The position numbers and the translations under genes were made by a program. This document shows positions 13,101-25,034 of a stretch of DNA of 64,000 bases, piece after piece (positions within the stretch are counted from its first letter, which is position 1; each line of letters begins with the position of its first letter). The notes beneath the pieces were generated by a model. That model did not search any database. It worked only from the letters and a program-made list of their open reading frames with translations, and had not been told where the DNA came from. The stretch comes from Beaufortia kweichowensis (lineage: Eukaryota > Chordata > Actinopteri > Cypriniformes > Gastromyzontidae): the NCBI GenBank assembly GCA_019155185.1, contig CM032797.1, positions 13,564,881 through 13,628,880 of the forward strand. Direction: 5' to 3'.

Positions 13101-15406
13101 CTTTAAAGATATTGTTTTACGTTATTAGTGTTGCTATAAGGAACTATGCTGTTGGATTTTCTAGTTGATGAACGCAAGTTGAAATGATTGCATTGACAGG
13201 CCAGTGATACTCACATGCTTTTACATGTATGCAGCTGTCATACGTGTGACTTATATGCAGTGTACATACCTGCAGTGATATTATCCAACCTGGACAAACA
13301 CTCCCTTTTCTCTGCTTCCAGCTCCCACATGACCTCACACATCTGGACAGATAGCATCTGCTTAAAACAATAAGGCAATTATAAGATTCTTGAACTGTTT
13401 TCTTAAAATAGAACATAGCTTATTTATCAGAGAGACGGTGAACACTGCATCAAATTTTAAACAGCAAAAGCCCCATGATTATGTTCAAAGCCGAAAGTAA
13501 TTACTGTTCGAGAAGAACAAAATGAGCTGCTTTAACATGTGACACTGTCTCTTCTTGTTATGAGAGATGTCATGCAGATTTAATGAAGCCATGCTTTTCC
13601 TTCATTTTTACATAGTGATTTAACCTGCTCTGTGCCCCAGTATAGATCTTAATTATGTCTCTTCTGTTGATCCCTAAACACTGGACTCCTCTAAGATATG
13701 GTGGAAAATATAATGCCGTAAATTGTTTTCCTTGCAGCTGTATCCAATTTTCACTTCATGATTTGAGAATATGCACTCTTAAATTCCTGCATAGCACCAA
13801 AGGACAGTGAGATTTACAGCAGGTACTCTGGCAGATGAAGCCAGTGAGAGGTGACGTCATGCAGAATTTTACTACAGAGTTAAGGTTTCTCTTCAAACCA
13901 GTCCATATGCATAGTACATGAGTATGCAGTAGGTGTGATCTACAGGACTGTAGACTTTACAAAAAACATGAACACATAAGACGCATTGAAATCAAATAAT
14001 ACAAAGACATGATGAATAGAGTTGGCAAATACAGTGTGAGGTGGCATATTTGGAAGTACAGTCAGCTATTCTGTATCGAGACATGAGTCACTGCAGTTTG
14101 CAATACGGAGCTGTGATCAAGGACAGTGCTGACATGGACACATAGTACACTGAGAAAAAATGAAAGTTGTTACCATGGAAAACTATTTTATTTCTGAAAA
14201 ACCCTGTTCACAATGAAAAGGCATGTTGTCACACTACATGGGGTAAACTATATAGGGTCATAAAAAATTCTGACTTTAAACAGCTTATATTTCTAAACAA
14301 AACATACAACTTAACAGTAAAGATTTGAAAGGTCATGATCATAAACAGACCACTGTTTTTGGCAACATGTCATAATAAAGTTAATGATTTGCAAGCGTGA
14401 TAATTTATTAGTAATAATTAGCATTACGTAACAAATGACTGTTATAAATTTTTGTGAAATCAGGTGAGTACATTTTAGGTGCAACTACAAGTTAATAAGT
14501 AATGTAAGTATACAGTATGAATTTACTACATTATTAGGAGACTAGCAATGAGGAGACACATTGCCAAATAACTGTAAATGCTGTAGTGTGTAAATTCAAC
14601 GGATGTCTAAGTCTGATCTAAATCATATAAAAACTGACACACTAATTGTTGATACACTTGTGTGATATATAGTTTATAATAAGCGTAAGTGTATGTTTCA
14701 TACAAACCTATTTATATTATCTCAAAGATATACAATTGTACACACATGCACATGATCTAAATGTTTCTTTATCAAGCCCATACATCAACTTATTAAAATA
14801 TGAGTGTAAAAGAAAATAAATGTAAAAGTAAATAAAGGTGAAGCTCCCTTATCAACACAATTATTCTACTTCTGTAACCCTATTATTAGTTTCTATTGTA
14901 AATGTAACTTATTTTTGGCGAATAATGCAGGGAAGTTCAAATGTGTCAGTGAACTCTGCGTAGCCTATTTAAGACAATTACATGTTAATTTGCTTTGCGT
15001 TACAAAACTCATCGGTGATCTACAGCGCTACTGTGAGAGGTGAGGGGTCAGAGATTAGATCAATAGCTGCTCTCAACTCACAGAGACAATTTAGTTTACA
15101 CTCAATTCAACTATTTACAAAAACAACTTTAATCTTCTATTTTCAATACGCACAATTTTGAGAGGCTTAGGCACGCATTCAATAAATTGTTTTATAGAGG
15201 AAAAGAGGAATAAGAAACCATTCAGTCTTTCTACTTCTTCACTTCACAGTCTTTGTTTAAAGACAAGGTGTGTTAAATGATTAGGTGTATTTAATGTATT
15301 TCACCTCGATGACTAATCATGCGAAAGCCGGATGAATGAAAGTGATACTCACAGGTCCGAGTGAACATGTTAGCAATAAAATCAGCATTTGTTTAGTCAT
15401 ATCCAT
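1193..15406 (-). CDS. vipr1: VIP/PACAP receptor 1-like class B GPCR (3' end off window)
   Basis: Plasma-membrane receptor for VIP/PACAP-type peptides, normally coupled to Gs and cAMP. Eleven coding exons: 15353-15406, 13270-13357, 11922-12026, 5905-6011, 5360-5457, 4513-4645, 2830-2983, 2339-2399, 1600-1666, 1405-1496, 1193-1322. All junctions are in phase, giving 363 codons. Order: signal peptide (MDMTKQMLILLL), cysteine-rich hormone-binding domain with C-x-C-W-P and SCTANGW, N-glycosylation sites, TM1, TM2 with KLHCTRNYIHIHLF, TM3 with FFWLLVEGLYLHALL, TM4 ending ILIGWG, the ECL2 Cys-Trp pair (GCW), TM5 and TM6 with STLLLIPLFG. SERKYFWWYILIGWG and the 61, 92 and 130-nt exons match VPAC1 better than VIPR2 or PAC1. 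TM7 and tail are missing because the window ends. Oddity: Asn replaces the usual His after PLFG. I cannot tell which teleost duplicate this is. Confidence 0.9.
3400..3735 (+). repeat. Local dispersed repeat, copy A
   Basis: This stretch in VIPR1-like intron 6 resembles 24690-25034 over its whole length. Shared blocks in the same order include ATATACATG, ACGTTTTTGAGAG, ACATAAAATAG followed by ATTTTATT, AACAGCACT, CTTTAAACATAAA, ACTTTGA, CCAAATATT, TATCAGTATGGTGA, and GGCATTTGCAT against GACATTTGCATGG. It has no open frame. The family is unknown to me; it is probably an old mobile-element fragment. Confidence 0.7.
5519..5636 (-). mobile_element. Fish SINE relic with tRNA-like head
   Basis: Read on the plus strand it starts with TTATCCAAAGTGACTTACAG, the reverse of the fish SINE/LINE tail (GTAAGTCGCTTTGGATAAAA). 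It continues through a degenerate B-box-like GAGAATCGAATCGG and ends with AATCGAGCTACAGGAAC, the reverse of a tRNA-like A-box region. The SINE therefore points to the minus strand. It lies in VIPR1-like intron 4 and is diverged. Confidence 0.7.
6012..11921. other. Long intron 3 of the VIPR1-like gene
   Basis: About 5.9 kb between exons 3 and 4, AT-rich, with no exon-like open stretch on the minus strand bounded by good splice sites. The only feature recognised in it is a Tc1-like fragment near 11 kb. Confidence 0.7.
10993..11125 (+). mobile_element. Tc1/mariner-like terminal fragment
   Basis: GCACCAGTCAAAAGTTTTGA followed by ACACTTTCTCA, then CTTCCACATTTAAAATAGTA and CATCAAAACAATAAAATAAC, matches the general plan of one end of a common fish Tc1-like element (CAGTCAAAAGTTTGGACACAC, then TTCTACATTGTAGAAT, CATCAAAACTATGAAATAAC). 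No transposase is left, so this is a dead end fragment. Confidence 0.65.
12498..12532 (+). repeat. CA-rich microsatellite
   Basis: An imperfect CACG/CACA tract passing into a short run of CA units, in VIPR1-like intron 2, directly beside the dispersed repeat at 12533. Confidence 0.85.
12533..12730 (+). repeat. Fish dispersed repeat (GGGTCTCCATGTTTTATGGG)
   Basis: Begins GGGTCTCCATGTTTTATGGG and contains GGGGACTTTCCATAA, CTGTACAAACTGTATATTCT, CCTTACCCCTAATCCTAACC, TCTGCATTTTTACATTTTTA, and ends with a TTCATGGAGACC block. This order of blocks is a repeat seen in introns of many fish genes. No coding capacity. Insertion next to a CA tract is typical. Confidence 0.6.
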
Positions 15407-15730
15407 TGCGTTCTTCTTCCACTTTCAGCAAATTCCGTTCCTCTTTTCCCTTGTTTGAGAGCTCTTCCCTAAACTACAGATGCGGACAAGTTGACGTCCG
15501 AAAAGTTCCTGACCATCTCAGGCAGCTGTGCGCGCGGGTTCAGCAGCTGCACTGTGCCGCGAGACCTGTGCGGCATTTTCCTTCATTCATGAACTCAATG
15601 GGCTCAAATGTTCTGTTGCGTTGTAAATTCACCGATAGGTGTTTTGCATGAAACACATGCGACACACGCGAGGTGGGTTGTGGTTCCAAAGCTGACGTGT
15701 TACGTATTAAACCCTATACTTGCACAGTGC
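15407..15730 (-). promoter_or_regulatory. Probable VIPR1-like promoter and 5' UTR
   Basis: The region just upstream of the receptor start codon is richer in GC and CpG than its surroundings (for example GCGCGCGGGTT near 15532 and TGCCGCGAGACC near 15556). An open frame on the opposite strand here overlaps this CpG-rich stretch and has no family resemblance. The transcription start cannot be fixed from sequence. Confidence 0.4.
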
Positions 15731-18049
15731 ACACAACTGCAATAACTCTCTCTCTCCCTCTCTCTCTCAGCTTCAGCTCCTCTTAATTCTCATCTCTGTT
15801 CTCGTATCCTCTGTAGCACACCTCTTGCTCTGTGTGCTTTTAACTATCATCTAGTCTTATGTTTTAACCTATAACAAGTTTCTGCTGCTCTGTATTCTCT
15901 ATAGCACAACTTCTGGTTTCTGTTCTCTTAAACAGTCTCATGCATTAAGATGACCAGATTCTGCTTCTATATAGTTAACGGTACTGTACGTTGTGTAATA
16001 TTTTGACATGTCATATGCATGATAAAATGTAAATTAACACACCAATACAAACATGTCAGACCTAAATTCCCTGTCACTTGTCATATACTGACCATCAAAA
16101 GTGCACCAGAATTTCTATCGATCTGAACATGTCGCTTCTATAATTTTCTTGTCATATTAAAAATCATATTAAAATTAATTAATGTAAACAATTATTAAAA
16201 TCACTAATTTTGTGTATAGAGTTAATATAAACTATATAAGCAGATTTTTTTAACTCGAACCCACAGGTTAGGTTAACATACATTAACTATGTACTATGTA
16301 TTTAGCTTTCAAGGGAGCAGACAAAATGATAAAGTGACTATATTTGGTAGACAGACAAGGCTGTCCAGGTCAAATGTTGTAGATGCCTCCAATAATTAAT
16401 ATATCCACATTTTCTTATCAGCAGTCACATTCTGTCAGCTCCTTCATCTTTCCCAAACATGTTTGCATACTTCACTGCCTAAGATTTAGTGCTTAAACCA
16501 TGTACTGCAAGATGTATTGACTTAATGATATGCTGCCCCAGCATAAGAAATTGCATTAGAAACATAAATATTGCAAGCAAAGAATATAGTAAACCAGAAA
16601 AATACAAAAGTCAACAATTTATGCAAAAACAAAATGTGAACGCGTGAAATAGATTTTGTGTAATACATCACTAACTTAACTTCCATTAAATGCCAGTCGA
16701 CGCATAATATTCCCTGAGGATCTGTTAATGTAAATATTTTATATATAAGGCAAGCAAAAGATCATTGGTGCATTTTACTTGAAATGGCATGTTGGTGTTT
16801 TGTTGAATTGTCAGGATGAGTTACTCAGCGCACTGCTCTGTGGAATGCCATAAAATACCTCTAGCCATGGAATTAAGAGCTGGAATGTAAGATACAGCTA
16901 TATATTATCTTAAAAGCATTTAAAAGATTTGCTATTTTCCTGTGTTCAATAACCTAATTTGGAATTGTCCATCTTTCTAACATTTTAGCAAAGTAAGGCT
17001 ATGTTAATTCATGTACTGCTGTTAGATTACCTTTTCTTGATGAACCAAATGCCTTTCCTTTAGGACTTTTACGAATAAAATTCCTTCAAAATCTTTTAAT
17101 AAAAGTTGCTTTATGATAGCGGTCTGTGTGAAGATAGACAATGCTGTCAGTCTAAAGAGGAAATTTGGAACGAATGATGTGAATCTGTCTGTTTTCTAGC
17201 TGTCACTCTGTGATGGTGAAGAAATATAACTTCTTATCTCATGTTTCATCTATCACATCAGGATTTCACAGCCCACATCCTGTTCAACTCATGGAACCCT
17301 GCAACGCCCCCTTAAGGAGTACAAGGATTACAGCAAGACAAACAACAAGCACTATCAAAAACCATACAATTAATTGTGGGTAGAGGTAGATGAGTTTAAA
17401 TTTTTCTACATATTGCAGTAAAAAAATAAAAATGAGCATCATGCTGTCTGACAGATACTCTTGCAATGGATGCTTTAAGCATGTACACCGTCTAAAAGGT
17501 ATATCACACTTTTATGTTTTGTTCCTGAATTTAATAACTGGAATGCTTGTTTAACACTACAAAGAATGTAAAAGACTTGAACAGTAAAATCATTACAAAC
17601 AGCGACCATACAAAGTCATCTGAAATAATAAAAAATCCAAAATAGAAAGCATTTATACTGTATAATACACATAAACCATCATTGATGCAGCCAGTTGTCT
17701 TTTAAAGGCGCAGAATTACCTCAAAATATAAAAATACTTCAATTAACATCTTTACGGTTTTAAATTACTAGGAAATCATTATTGTGGCAGAACTTATAGT
17801 ATAAAAGAAATACAACCCAAGTAACTAGGGATGGATGTCATTAAATATCCCTACAATTAAAGCAATACTTACGTAAAGAGGCAGCAGACTGAGAGACCAA
17901 GCAGACAGGAGCCTGGTGAGGGGGGGTCAAGACACCAATGCCAATTCTGAAGGAGTTCAAACTATTGTGACTGATACTGGAGAGACTGTATAAAACTGTT
18001 TCTCTAGCACTCAAAAAAGCCATTATTAAATAACATGTTATCTCAGCTA

Positions 18050-18400
18050 CAGTTCGCCAAAAAGCCAGCAGGAGACCCCAACTGAAAAAGATTCTGCGGT
18101 CTGATGGGACTAAAATTGAGCTTTATGGCCATCCGAAAAAATGGCACGTCTGGTGTGAGTGAAACACTGTGCACCATCCCCGCTGTGAGACCAGGTGATG
18201 GCAGCATCTCAGTGAAACGATGCTTCGCTGCTGCAGGCTCTGAAAGGCTTGTGGAAAAAATTAATACAGCAAAATACATGTGATTTGGGAGAAGATTTGT
18301 TTTTCAGAAAAAAGTCAAAACTACACTGGAATGGTTTAAAACAACATCAAAACAAAGTACAATGTCAACGGAGTGGTCAAGTCAGTGTCCAGAATATGTA
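18050..18400 (+). pseudogene. Degenerate Tc1/mariner transposase fragment
   Basis: Plus-strand reading gives SDGTKIELYGHP, then WHVW, then HHP, in the order of the Tc1 transposase DDE region (DETKIELFG...KRxVWRK...HHPENTIPTVKHGGGS). Further on, AAAACTACACTGGAATGGTT and GAGTGGTCAAGTCAGTGTCC correspond to the conserved end block of the same gene (EWPSQSPDLNPIE). Several in-frame stops and frame changes show it is dead. Neither terminal repeat is clear. It does not seem to belong with the terminal fragment near 11 kb. Confidence 0.75.
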
Positions 18401-20427
18401 CGATAATGAAAGTCATTTTAAATGTCTCTTTACATTGCCATATATTTTATTCACCTTAAAGCTGTGGATTCTGTAAAATAGCCACAAGACAGTTAAAACA
18501 CCAACTGAATATAGAGTAATGCTGAAAATAAAAGTAAATCATAGAAGAATTATGTTTTGGGCATATATCTGAAAGGGACATTTATTTGTTTGGTCAAGTC
18601 AATTCGTGTAAATGTATTCGAGACACAGACAGCTACCTGTTGACTTAATTTACTATCTAGCAAGTTAGAACCAAATTTGGTTAGGAATCAGTTTGCAAAG
18701 GGATCAGAAATGGTGATAATACAGGGTTTTTCTGTTCTTAAGATAAACACCGGTGTCCAAACCACAGAAAGAAAGCCGGTTGTGCATCAGTGATATATTC
18801 CTATAGTCTTTCTATAACAGGAAATTCTTAAGACTCCATTTGTTTAATTTTTGTTTTACACAAACAGCAGAATATGACAGCTTTGTATGCACTGCTGTTT
18901 TTGTTGTAAAGCCAAAAAGGCAGAGATATTCATGTGCGACATAGCATTTATTTGATAAACTTTAAACCTGCAGTTTGTATGAGAGAGATTCTGCACAAGT
19001 TGTGACCTGTTCGATGTAAGAAACACTGTGCCAGTGTACTTGAGAAAAATCACAACCTGTTTTTAATTTAACTTCTAACACACCCTGATAAGGACTGATA
19101 AAAATGATTTACCAAAAAAGGTTATTTTTACTGCATTGAGTTGTTCCTTATTAAGTGTTTTACCAAATATAGAGCCTGAATGTTAAATACCTCCCAAATC
19201 AAAAATATTGATTATATTGATTGAAACTGGAATCGTGCGTGATACTGTACACATTGAGGCTTTTTACATTAATTGAAAATACAATGATGCAACAAAGGTT
19301 GGATCATTTTAGCACCGTTACTGCATCTAAATTGCTAAGTTTGTCATTCATGCTGTTGCTAAATATAAAAACAGATCATTAGCTAGCGTGGATCACAAAA
19401 CCACTTGGTATGTGCTGAAAGGGAGATTGCCGTGATGTTCTTCACAGACTAGAAGGATTATATATCTTAAAGTTTTTTTAGTTATCTGGTCAAACACAGC
19501 TCTGAGATGTATTTATTTTAATGTGTAGGCTTATTGTGTACAGTGGGCTTCAAATGTTATGATCTCTTTAAAACACTTCAGTTTGCACATTTGCATGTTA
19601 TACCTGCTATTTTGTAGTACTGTTATTTAGTCATGTTTTTGTATTGTTGTATTATGCGGTCAGACTATACCTCAGCCTGAACATTTAGGAGGAACAGAGT
19701 TCAAGAAGAACTCTTCACAGAGGAAGTTAAAGTGTGATATTTGTATGTTCAATTGTGATACACTGCAGGAAACATAAAGTTGCTAGTTAGTATCATTTTA
19801 ACAATAAACAGGTATGTTTAGGCAAAATATTCTTAATATGTAATAAATGTAAGTTATTTTATAAGTGCATTTAACTGTAAATCTAATATTACAGCTCCAT
19901 TTAAGATATGGAAGAAATGTGGATGTACGGTAAGAAATGTTTTGCTTTTGTTCCATTGTGAAACGTTTATTTTTTTTAATGTAGAGTTATCTCAAGTTTT
20001 ACATGTAATCTACTTTCATTTTAATCAACTATGTTTAGGGCAAGCTCCTAATAACATGTGAACAAACTTAAATTAATTTTATCTGACGGGTAAGAAATGT
20101 TATCTTTATCTGTGTCAATAATTGTATTACCTTACATATTCAATATTATAAACTTCTTGCATACATTCTCATCAACCTATCATGTTTTTTGTTTCATCTT
20201 TCATGCATCTCAAAGACATTTTCTGTGAATGGTTTCGCTACATGTTGTTCTGCATTTGGATCATCGATATTATTCTTATATATATTGTATATTATTTGGA
20301 ATCTGGTTTAATAGATGCAGTTGAAAATTTCAGTAGGACACACCCGAAGCAAGAAAGGGTGTCTGAAGAAGTGGCTGATAAATTTTAAAATCCAAATTTC
20401 TTGCTTGTGTGTTTGTCTCCTAATATT

Positions 20428-20478
20428 TGTAAGTCGCTTTGGATAAAAGCATCAGCTAAATGCCTAAATGTAAATGTC
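20428..20478 (+). mobile_element. SINE/LINE 3' tail fragment
   Basis: GTAAGTCGCTTTGGATAAAA followed by GCATCAGCTAAATGCCTAAA is the conserved tail shared by several fish SINE and LINE families. No tRNA-like head is visible upstream, so this is a truncated copy. Confidence 0.75.
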
Positions 20479-20511
20479 TATTATCTGAGAGGTGACTGAA
20501 AGTCAGAGAGT

Positions 20512-20531
20512 ACACACACACACACACACAC
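20512..20531 (+). repeat. AC microsatellite
   Basis: Ten uninterrupted AC units shortly downstream of the SINE tail. Confidence 0.95.
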
Positions 20532-21612
20532 GTTGTACTTCCGTGTATTTTACTTCCCATTTTCTTATTCATATACACATGTATTATTCTTCCCAATTTT
20601 CATACACTCAGCTTTTAATACATGTTCATGTTATTTTACTTTATTTTTTATGTGCTATATTGTCTTTACACATATATTTAAGAGATTCAATGTCTTAATC
20701 TCAATATTTTTACATGCCAATATTGTGAAGCAGCAACTATCACTGTCTTTGAACTAGCACCGGTTTAATCTGTCTCTAGTCAGACTGTGCATTGAAACAC
20801 AACTAAGAATATTCAATATTGATTTTATTGTATTTCATTATCACATTGTCTGTATTCTGCCTGCTTTTTCTCTGTATCTTAAATGTTAAAAAACTTTTAC
20901 TATCATTGAGTAACGGAGTCAGTTTCCTGATTAAGTGAGATTTAGTGAAAACATGTGCAAGAACTAATGAGCTGGACTCTAAACCTTACATCTGCAAGAT
21001 TTAACATTTTTGTCAGAGTTATATTAGGATCGATCAAGGCTTAAAAGTAAAGCCATTTAATAAACTGTAAGTAACAAATGTAAAATCAGAAAAATATTTA
21101 GTGTATCATTTGTCTAAATAGTCTAAGCAGTTACCACCATTAAACAATTAGATGTAAAGCATAATTAAAAGGAAACATTTTTAAAATAAAATTAATGATA
21201 AAAGGATGTTAATCTCCTGGGAGGAGAAAAAGTTCTTTATTGCCTTTTAGTTTCTCATAAGTAATTTATCATGTAAGGGAACAAGCCAAAGTACACAAGG
21301 TCAAGCTTGTTCCAGCTGTTGCCACCAAAAGCACACATTCCAAAAGGATGACAAGACATGCATGACAAGATGCTTCAGTTCATATCCACACCAAAATAAA
21401 AGAGACATGATCAAAGTGTGTAATATTACAAAGCACAAATATTTTGTTGCAACACTGAATGTCTCATGAATGGATGTGGAAAGCCCAGAGATTTCGGCAG
21501 CTTATGAGCCACACCAAGGTGGATTCCCGGGTACTCACACTGAACCAACACAAAGTGTGTTTAAAACATGTTTGTTATGAGTCATTCATCTTAGGGTTTA
21601 TCATGCAACACA

Positions 21613-21861
21613 CACTCTAAAAACAGATGTGTTAAAAATAACACAAGATGTGTCTAGTTAGGGACAACACACAGATGTGTTGTCCCTATCTAGACACATC
21701 TTTGTGTTAATTTTAAAAACAACACATTTTGTGTTACTTTTAACTCAACTTGTGTTACTTTCAACTCAACATGTGTTGTCCCTTTTATGTATTTAACACA
21801 AAATGACACATTATGTGTTATACAGCATAACACAAAAAATAACACATCCTTTTTTAGAGTG
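21613..21861. mobile_element. Palindromic MITE rich in AACACA motifs
   Basis: Starts CACTCTAAAAACAGATGTG and ends with CACATCCTTTTTTAGAGTG, which are inverted repeats of each other (11 exact bases at the tips, then near matches). CA dinucleotides flank both sides. Inside, 21649-21714 forms a long hairpin described in the findings, and GTGTT/AACAC words recur throughout. At 249 bp with no open frame it fits a non-autonomous DNA transposon. I cannot name the family. Confidence 0.75.
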
Positions 21862-22807
21862 CAGGCAGGTCACCAAAAAGAGATCGTTTTCATTTGGTCT
21901 CTGTTTTCAGGTATCATTAACAAATGATACCTGCATGTATTATAAACATAAACATTCATGAATAAACCACTTTTTAAGTATGAAGATAAAAATGTAAAAT
22001 TTTACTGTGTATAAAAATGCTGTAGTTCTGTTAACAAACAAATACAAAATCATAAACACAAAAGCTTATACAAAGGTCCTAACCAGTATTTAGACACTTA
22101 GGTCACTAATTTAACTTATTTTAGCCATCTTTGCAATGAATTTTAAGCAGCTGAATGCTTATGCTGAATGCAGCTGAATTTATGAAGTCGATGCCCCTCC
22201 AGTTCAGTCAAAGGAGAGTAATGACAGGTTTAGCACATTAACTTTTGGCATATCAAACAAAGTTTGGCAGTCATTTTGTGTCACTTTACGGCCTTAATTA
22301 AAGAAAAATGGTTTTAATTTTCTGAAACTTAAAAATTTCATTTATAATATTGTGTTGCTCGAGTGGGTTTCTGCATAAAAGTATTTATTTAAAAAAGCTT
22401 TGTTCAAAGAAATCATATTTTTTAGGATTAAGTGTCTTAATACTTTCTAAGTCTACTGTATGTTAACTAGAAAATCAATACTGTGAGGTATAATACTGAT
22501 ACATGTTTCACATATTAGTGTTCAGGATTATTTACTGTATATACACAATACAGTATGACACAAAAAAAGGCACAGTTACGATTATAGACTTGGTACAATT
22601 TAAGTTCAGAATACATACAAAAATGCTGCTGTATAGTATTTTATGCAACTTCAGTAAAACTGATCACAGATCTAAGAACAATCTTTAAAGCACCTGTCAT
22701 TTCTCTGTCAAATGTCATTTTCCTGTCAAACATTCCTTCAGGTATCACATATGCAAGTCTTATTGTTTAGGACATGTTACCTTAAATCTTCACAAGGACA
22801 TGCATCA

Positions 22808-24274
22808 TTACTTATCAGTGCCGCTGTTTGGTGACATCAGGACCTCCGTGTTGATCTGATGGTAGAGAGGTTGAGTCCTGTGTCTCCAAACCACCAGTCC
22901 CACCCGCACCACAAACACAATACAGGTCATCACGAGCAGAACCACTATGGAAAATAAAACCAAGCCAACAATTAATTTATATGTATTTTTTTATATGTAA
23001 AAATATGTGTGATCTCTATGATATGCTTTACTTAAGTCCAACGATGGACTTACCTGAAAAGACTGCATTCCGGCCGGGATCCGCTGCATTGTAATGTTTG
23101 GTTAAGTTTCCAATAAGAGCATAAATAATGACAGGGTAAACGGTAAGGATGTAGCGCACATGTCTCTCTATAACAAAGTTTTCCACTGTAAACCTGCAGA
23201 ATAACAAATACAAGTCTCACATACAGTGCTTTTGCAGAACTTATGCCTTTAATCGCCCAATAAATTATGATTACCATATTATTACTTCCAGCAGAAGTAT
23301 GCATAAAGAAACAGTAGCAGCATTTGTTGCAGAAACTGATGCCATATCCAACACAATTGTAAAGTTGAGAAGAGTGGCGATGCTCGTCCATGTTGCATAA
23401 GTGGCAATGCCGTTTTGAACCTAACATAATGAATAATATATTCAATGTATGCCTGTTTCAAAACAAAAATGTGAATGTGTATAGTGCGATGATGTTTAAT
23501 GCGTACCAGCACTATGATGCAGATAAGGTCTTTTGGGTGGTTTTGTTTGAGCCATGATCCTTTAGCCCGAAGGCCAATACAAGAGAAGAAGATGAGCAAG
23601 TAGTTGGTAAAAGCGATCAGAGCCAGAACTATCAGTGCAGGGATTATCAATCTGAATTGAGAGGGAAAAAAACATATTTTCAGTGTTTAAATCATATGAC
23701 GACATACCAGAAACCTGAAAAGATTTCTCCAAAACAACTCACTCTCTGTCCCACAAGACAAGCCACGTGCTGTTTAATATCATGTTGATGATCCATGAGA
23801 GAAAGAATGCAGATGGCAGGATTGTTGGGCTTGAATACAACCTGTAAATAATAAGTCATTCAGCTATTTTTTATGACTTTCAAACAGTGTTTATAAGAAA
23901 AGTGTTAATATGAGGGTGTATGTACCGTCTGCAGAGCCAGGTCAGGAAATATATGTTCATCAGAAAGAGCCAGGAATAGATGAGAGCCCATATAGAGAAG
24001 GTCCATCCAGCAGGAGTGATCTCAGTATCGTATCTCCCGGACACATTCCCTGTGCTGTGCTCAAACGGTCCTTAAAAACCGATGCGAAATGAGTTGATCT
24101 GATGGCGTGCTCGAATATAACAAGTTAATGCGATTGATCATTTTCTATAAAAATGTGATTCCTACCTTTTCCCGATCCTGCGAGCGCGTTGATGAACAAA
24201 GTAGCAATGAAAAAAATTTGAGAAAGGACGATAAGAAAAATACGCAAGATTTTGCGATCCCCGAGGAGAGGCAT
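22808..24274 (-). CDS. TspO/MBR-like multi-pass membrane protein, unnamed
   Basis: Seven coding exons, all in phase, give 306 residues: 24166-24274, 23926-24070, 23743-23841, 23507-23651, 23275-23420, 23054-23193, 22808-22944. The start codon is followed by a hydrophobic first segment (ILRIFLIVLSQIFF). I see about seven hydrophobic stretches, one per exon or nearly so, and a cytoplasm-like polar tail. After a polar loop with NVS glycosylation potential comes ITPAGWTFSIWALIYSW, which resembles the PxGWxFxxxWxxxY signature of TspO/MBR (translocator protein) proteins. That resemblance is partial: TSPO has five segments and about 170 residues, so this may be a distant relative or unrelated. I do not recognise the gene, and no ligand or function can be inferred. 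Neighbours give no clue. The exon structure is intact and looks functional. Confidence 0.85.
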
Positions 24275-24689
24275 TGTTTCTCGATTAAGGGAGAAGAATT
24301 TGGTTTTCCTGAAGCGATAACAAAGTTGTTGTCACGTTATCGCTTATAGCAAAGTTAGCGCGCTAGCTCGAGTTGCTGTGCGCTAACAGAAGCTCACACA
24401 AAATGTAATAGTTTTGTGTATAGAGTATGTCTTGTGTCCTTTCGATTGAATTATACTCAGGATCTAACCAGATTTTAAAATAATGTGGTATTGTCTTTAA
24501 AATGCCTTCCCACCCATGCACGTAAACAAACACCATTGGAAGATGTAGAGAGACATCTGCTGGACACAATTATGTTCGTCTCAACGAAAATTGTATGAAC
24601 CAGACTTGACGTTTTTAGTAAAGAAACCCCTGTTGATAGAGTCCCGACATCAAAACTTTATTAGTCTGTGCATGTCTTATCTATTTTAA

Positions 24690-25034
24690 AAAATGGAAAT
24701 ATACATGTGTTATAAATGTGACAAAAAAAGACACGTTTTTGAGAGACAACATAGGCCTACAGTACAGGATTTCTGTGAATTAAAATACACAAGCAGATGA
24801 CTCTTTAAAAACATAAAATAGATATTTTATTTGAATTTTCATGTGTGCAAATTTCATGTTAGTGGATGTGACCATTTTGGAAACAGCACTTTACCTAACT
24901 TTGAAAGTATCATGCTTTAAACATAAACTTTGAGAGAGATGGGTATTTTAACCACCAAATATTAAAACCAGACCTATCAGTATGGTGAAAACCTTTGGTA
25001 AAACAGTGATTCTCATGGTAAGGTTGGCATTTGC
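24690..25034 (+). repeat. Local dispersed repeat, copy B
   Basis: Same orientation and block order as 3400-3735 (ATATACATGTGTTATA, ACACGTTTTTGAGAG, ACATAAAATAG, ATTTTATTTGAATTTT, CTTTAAACATAAACTTTGA, CCAAATATTA, TATCAGTATGGTGAA, GGCATTTGCATAG). Roughly 70 percent similar by eye, with indels. No open frame. Confidence 0.7.

Larger units (their letters stand above)
15731..22807. other. Intergenic, AT-rich, repeat relics only
   Basis: About 7 kb between the VIPR1-like start and the TspO-like stop. Apart from the Tc1 transposase relic, a SINE tail, a CA tract and a palindromic MITE listed separately, I see no coding exon on either strand. The last few hundred bases before 22808 should include the 3' UTR of the TspO-like gene. 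Confidence 0.6.

Noticed and set aside
20182..20388. 68-codon plus-strand frame with hydrophobic residues
   Set aside because: Composition follows from TTT/ATT-rich DNA; no splice sites, no family pattern, and a SINE tail follows it.
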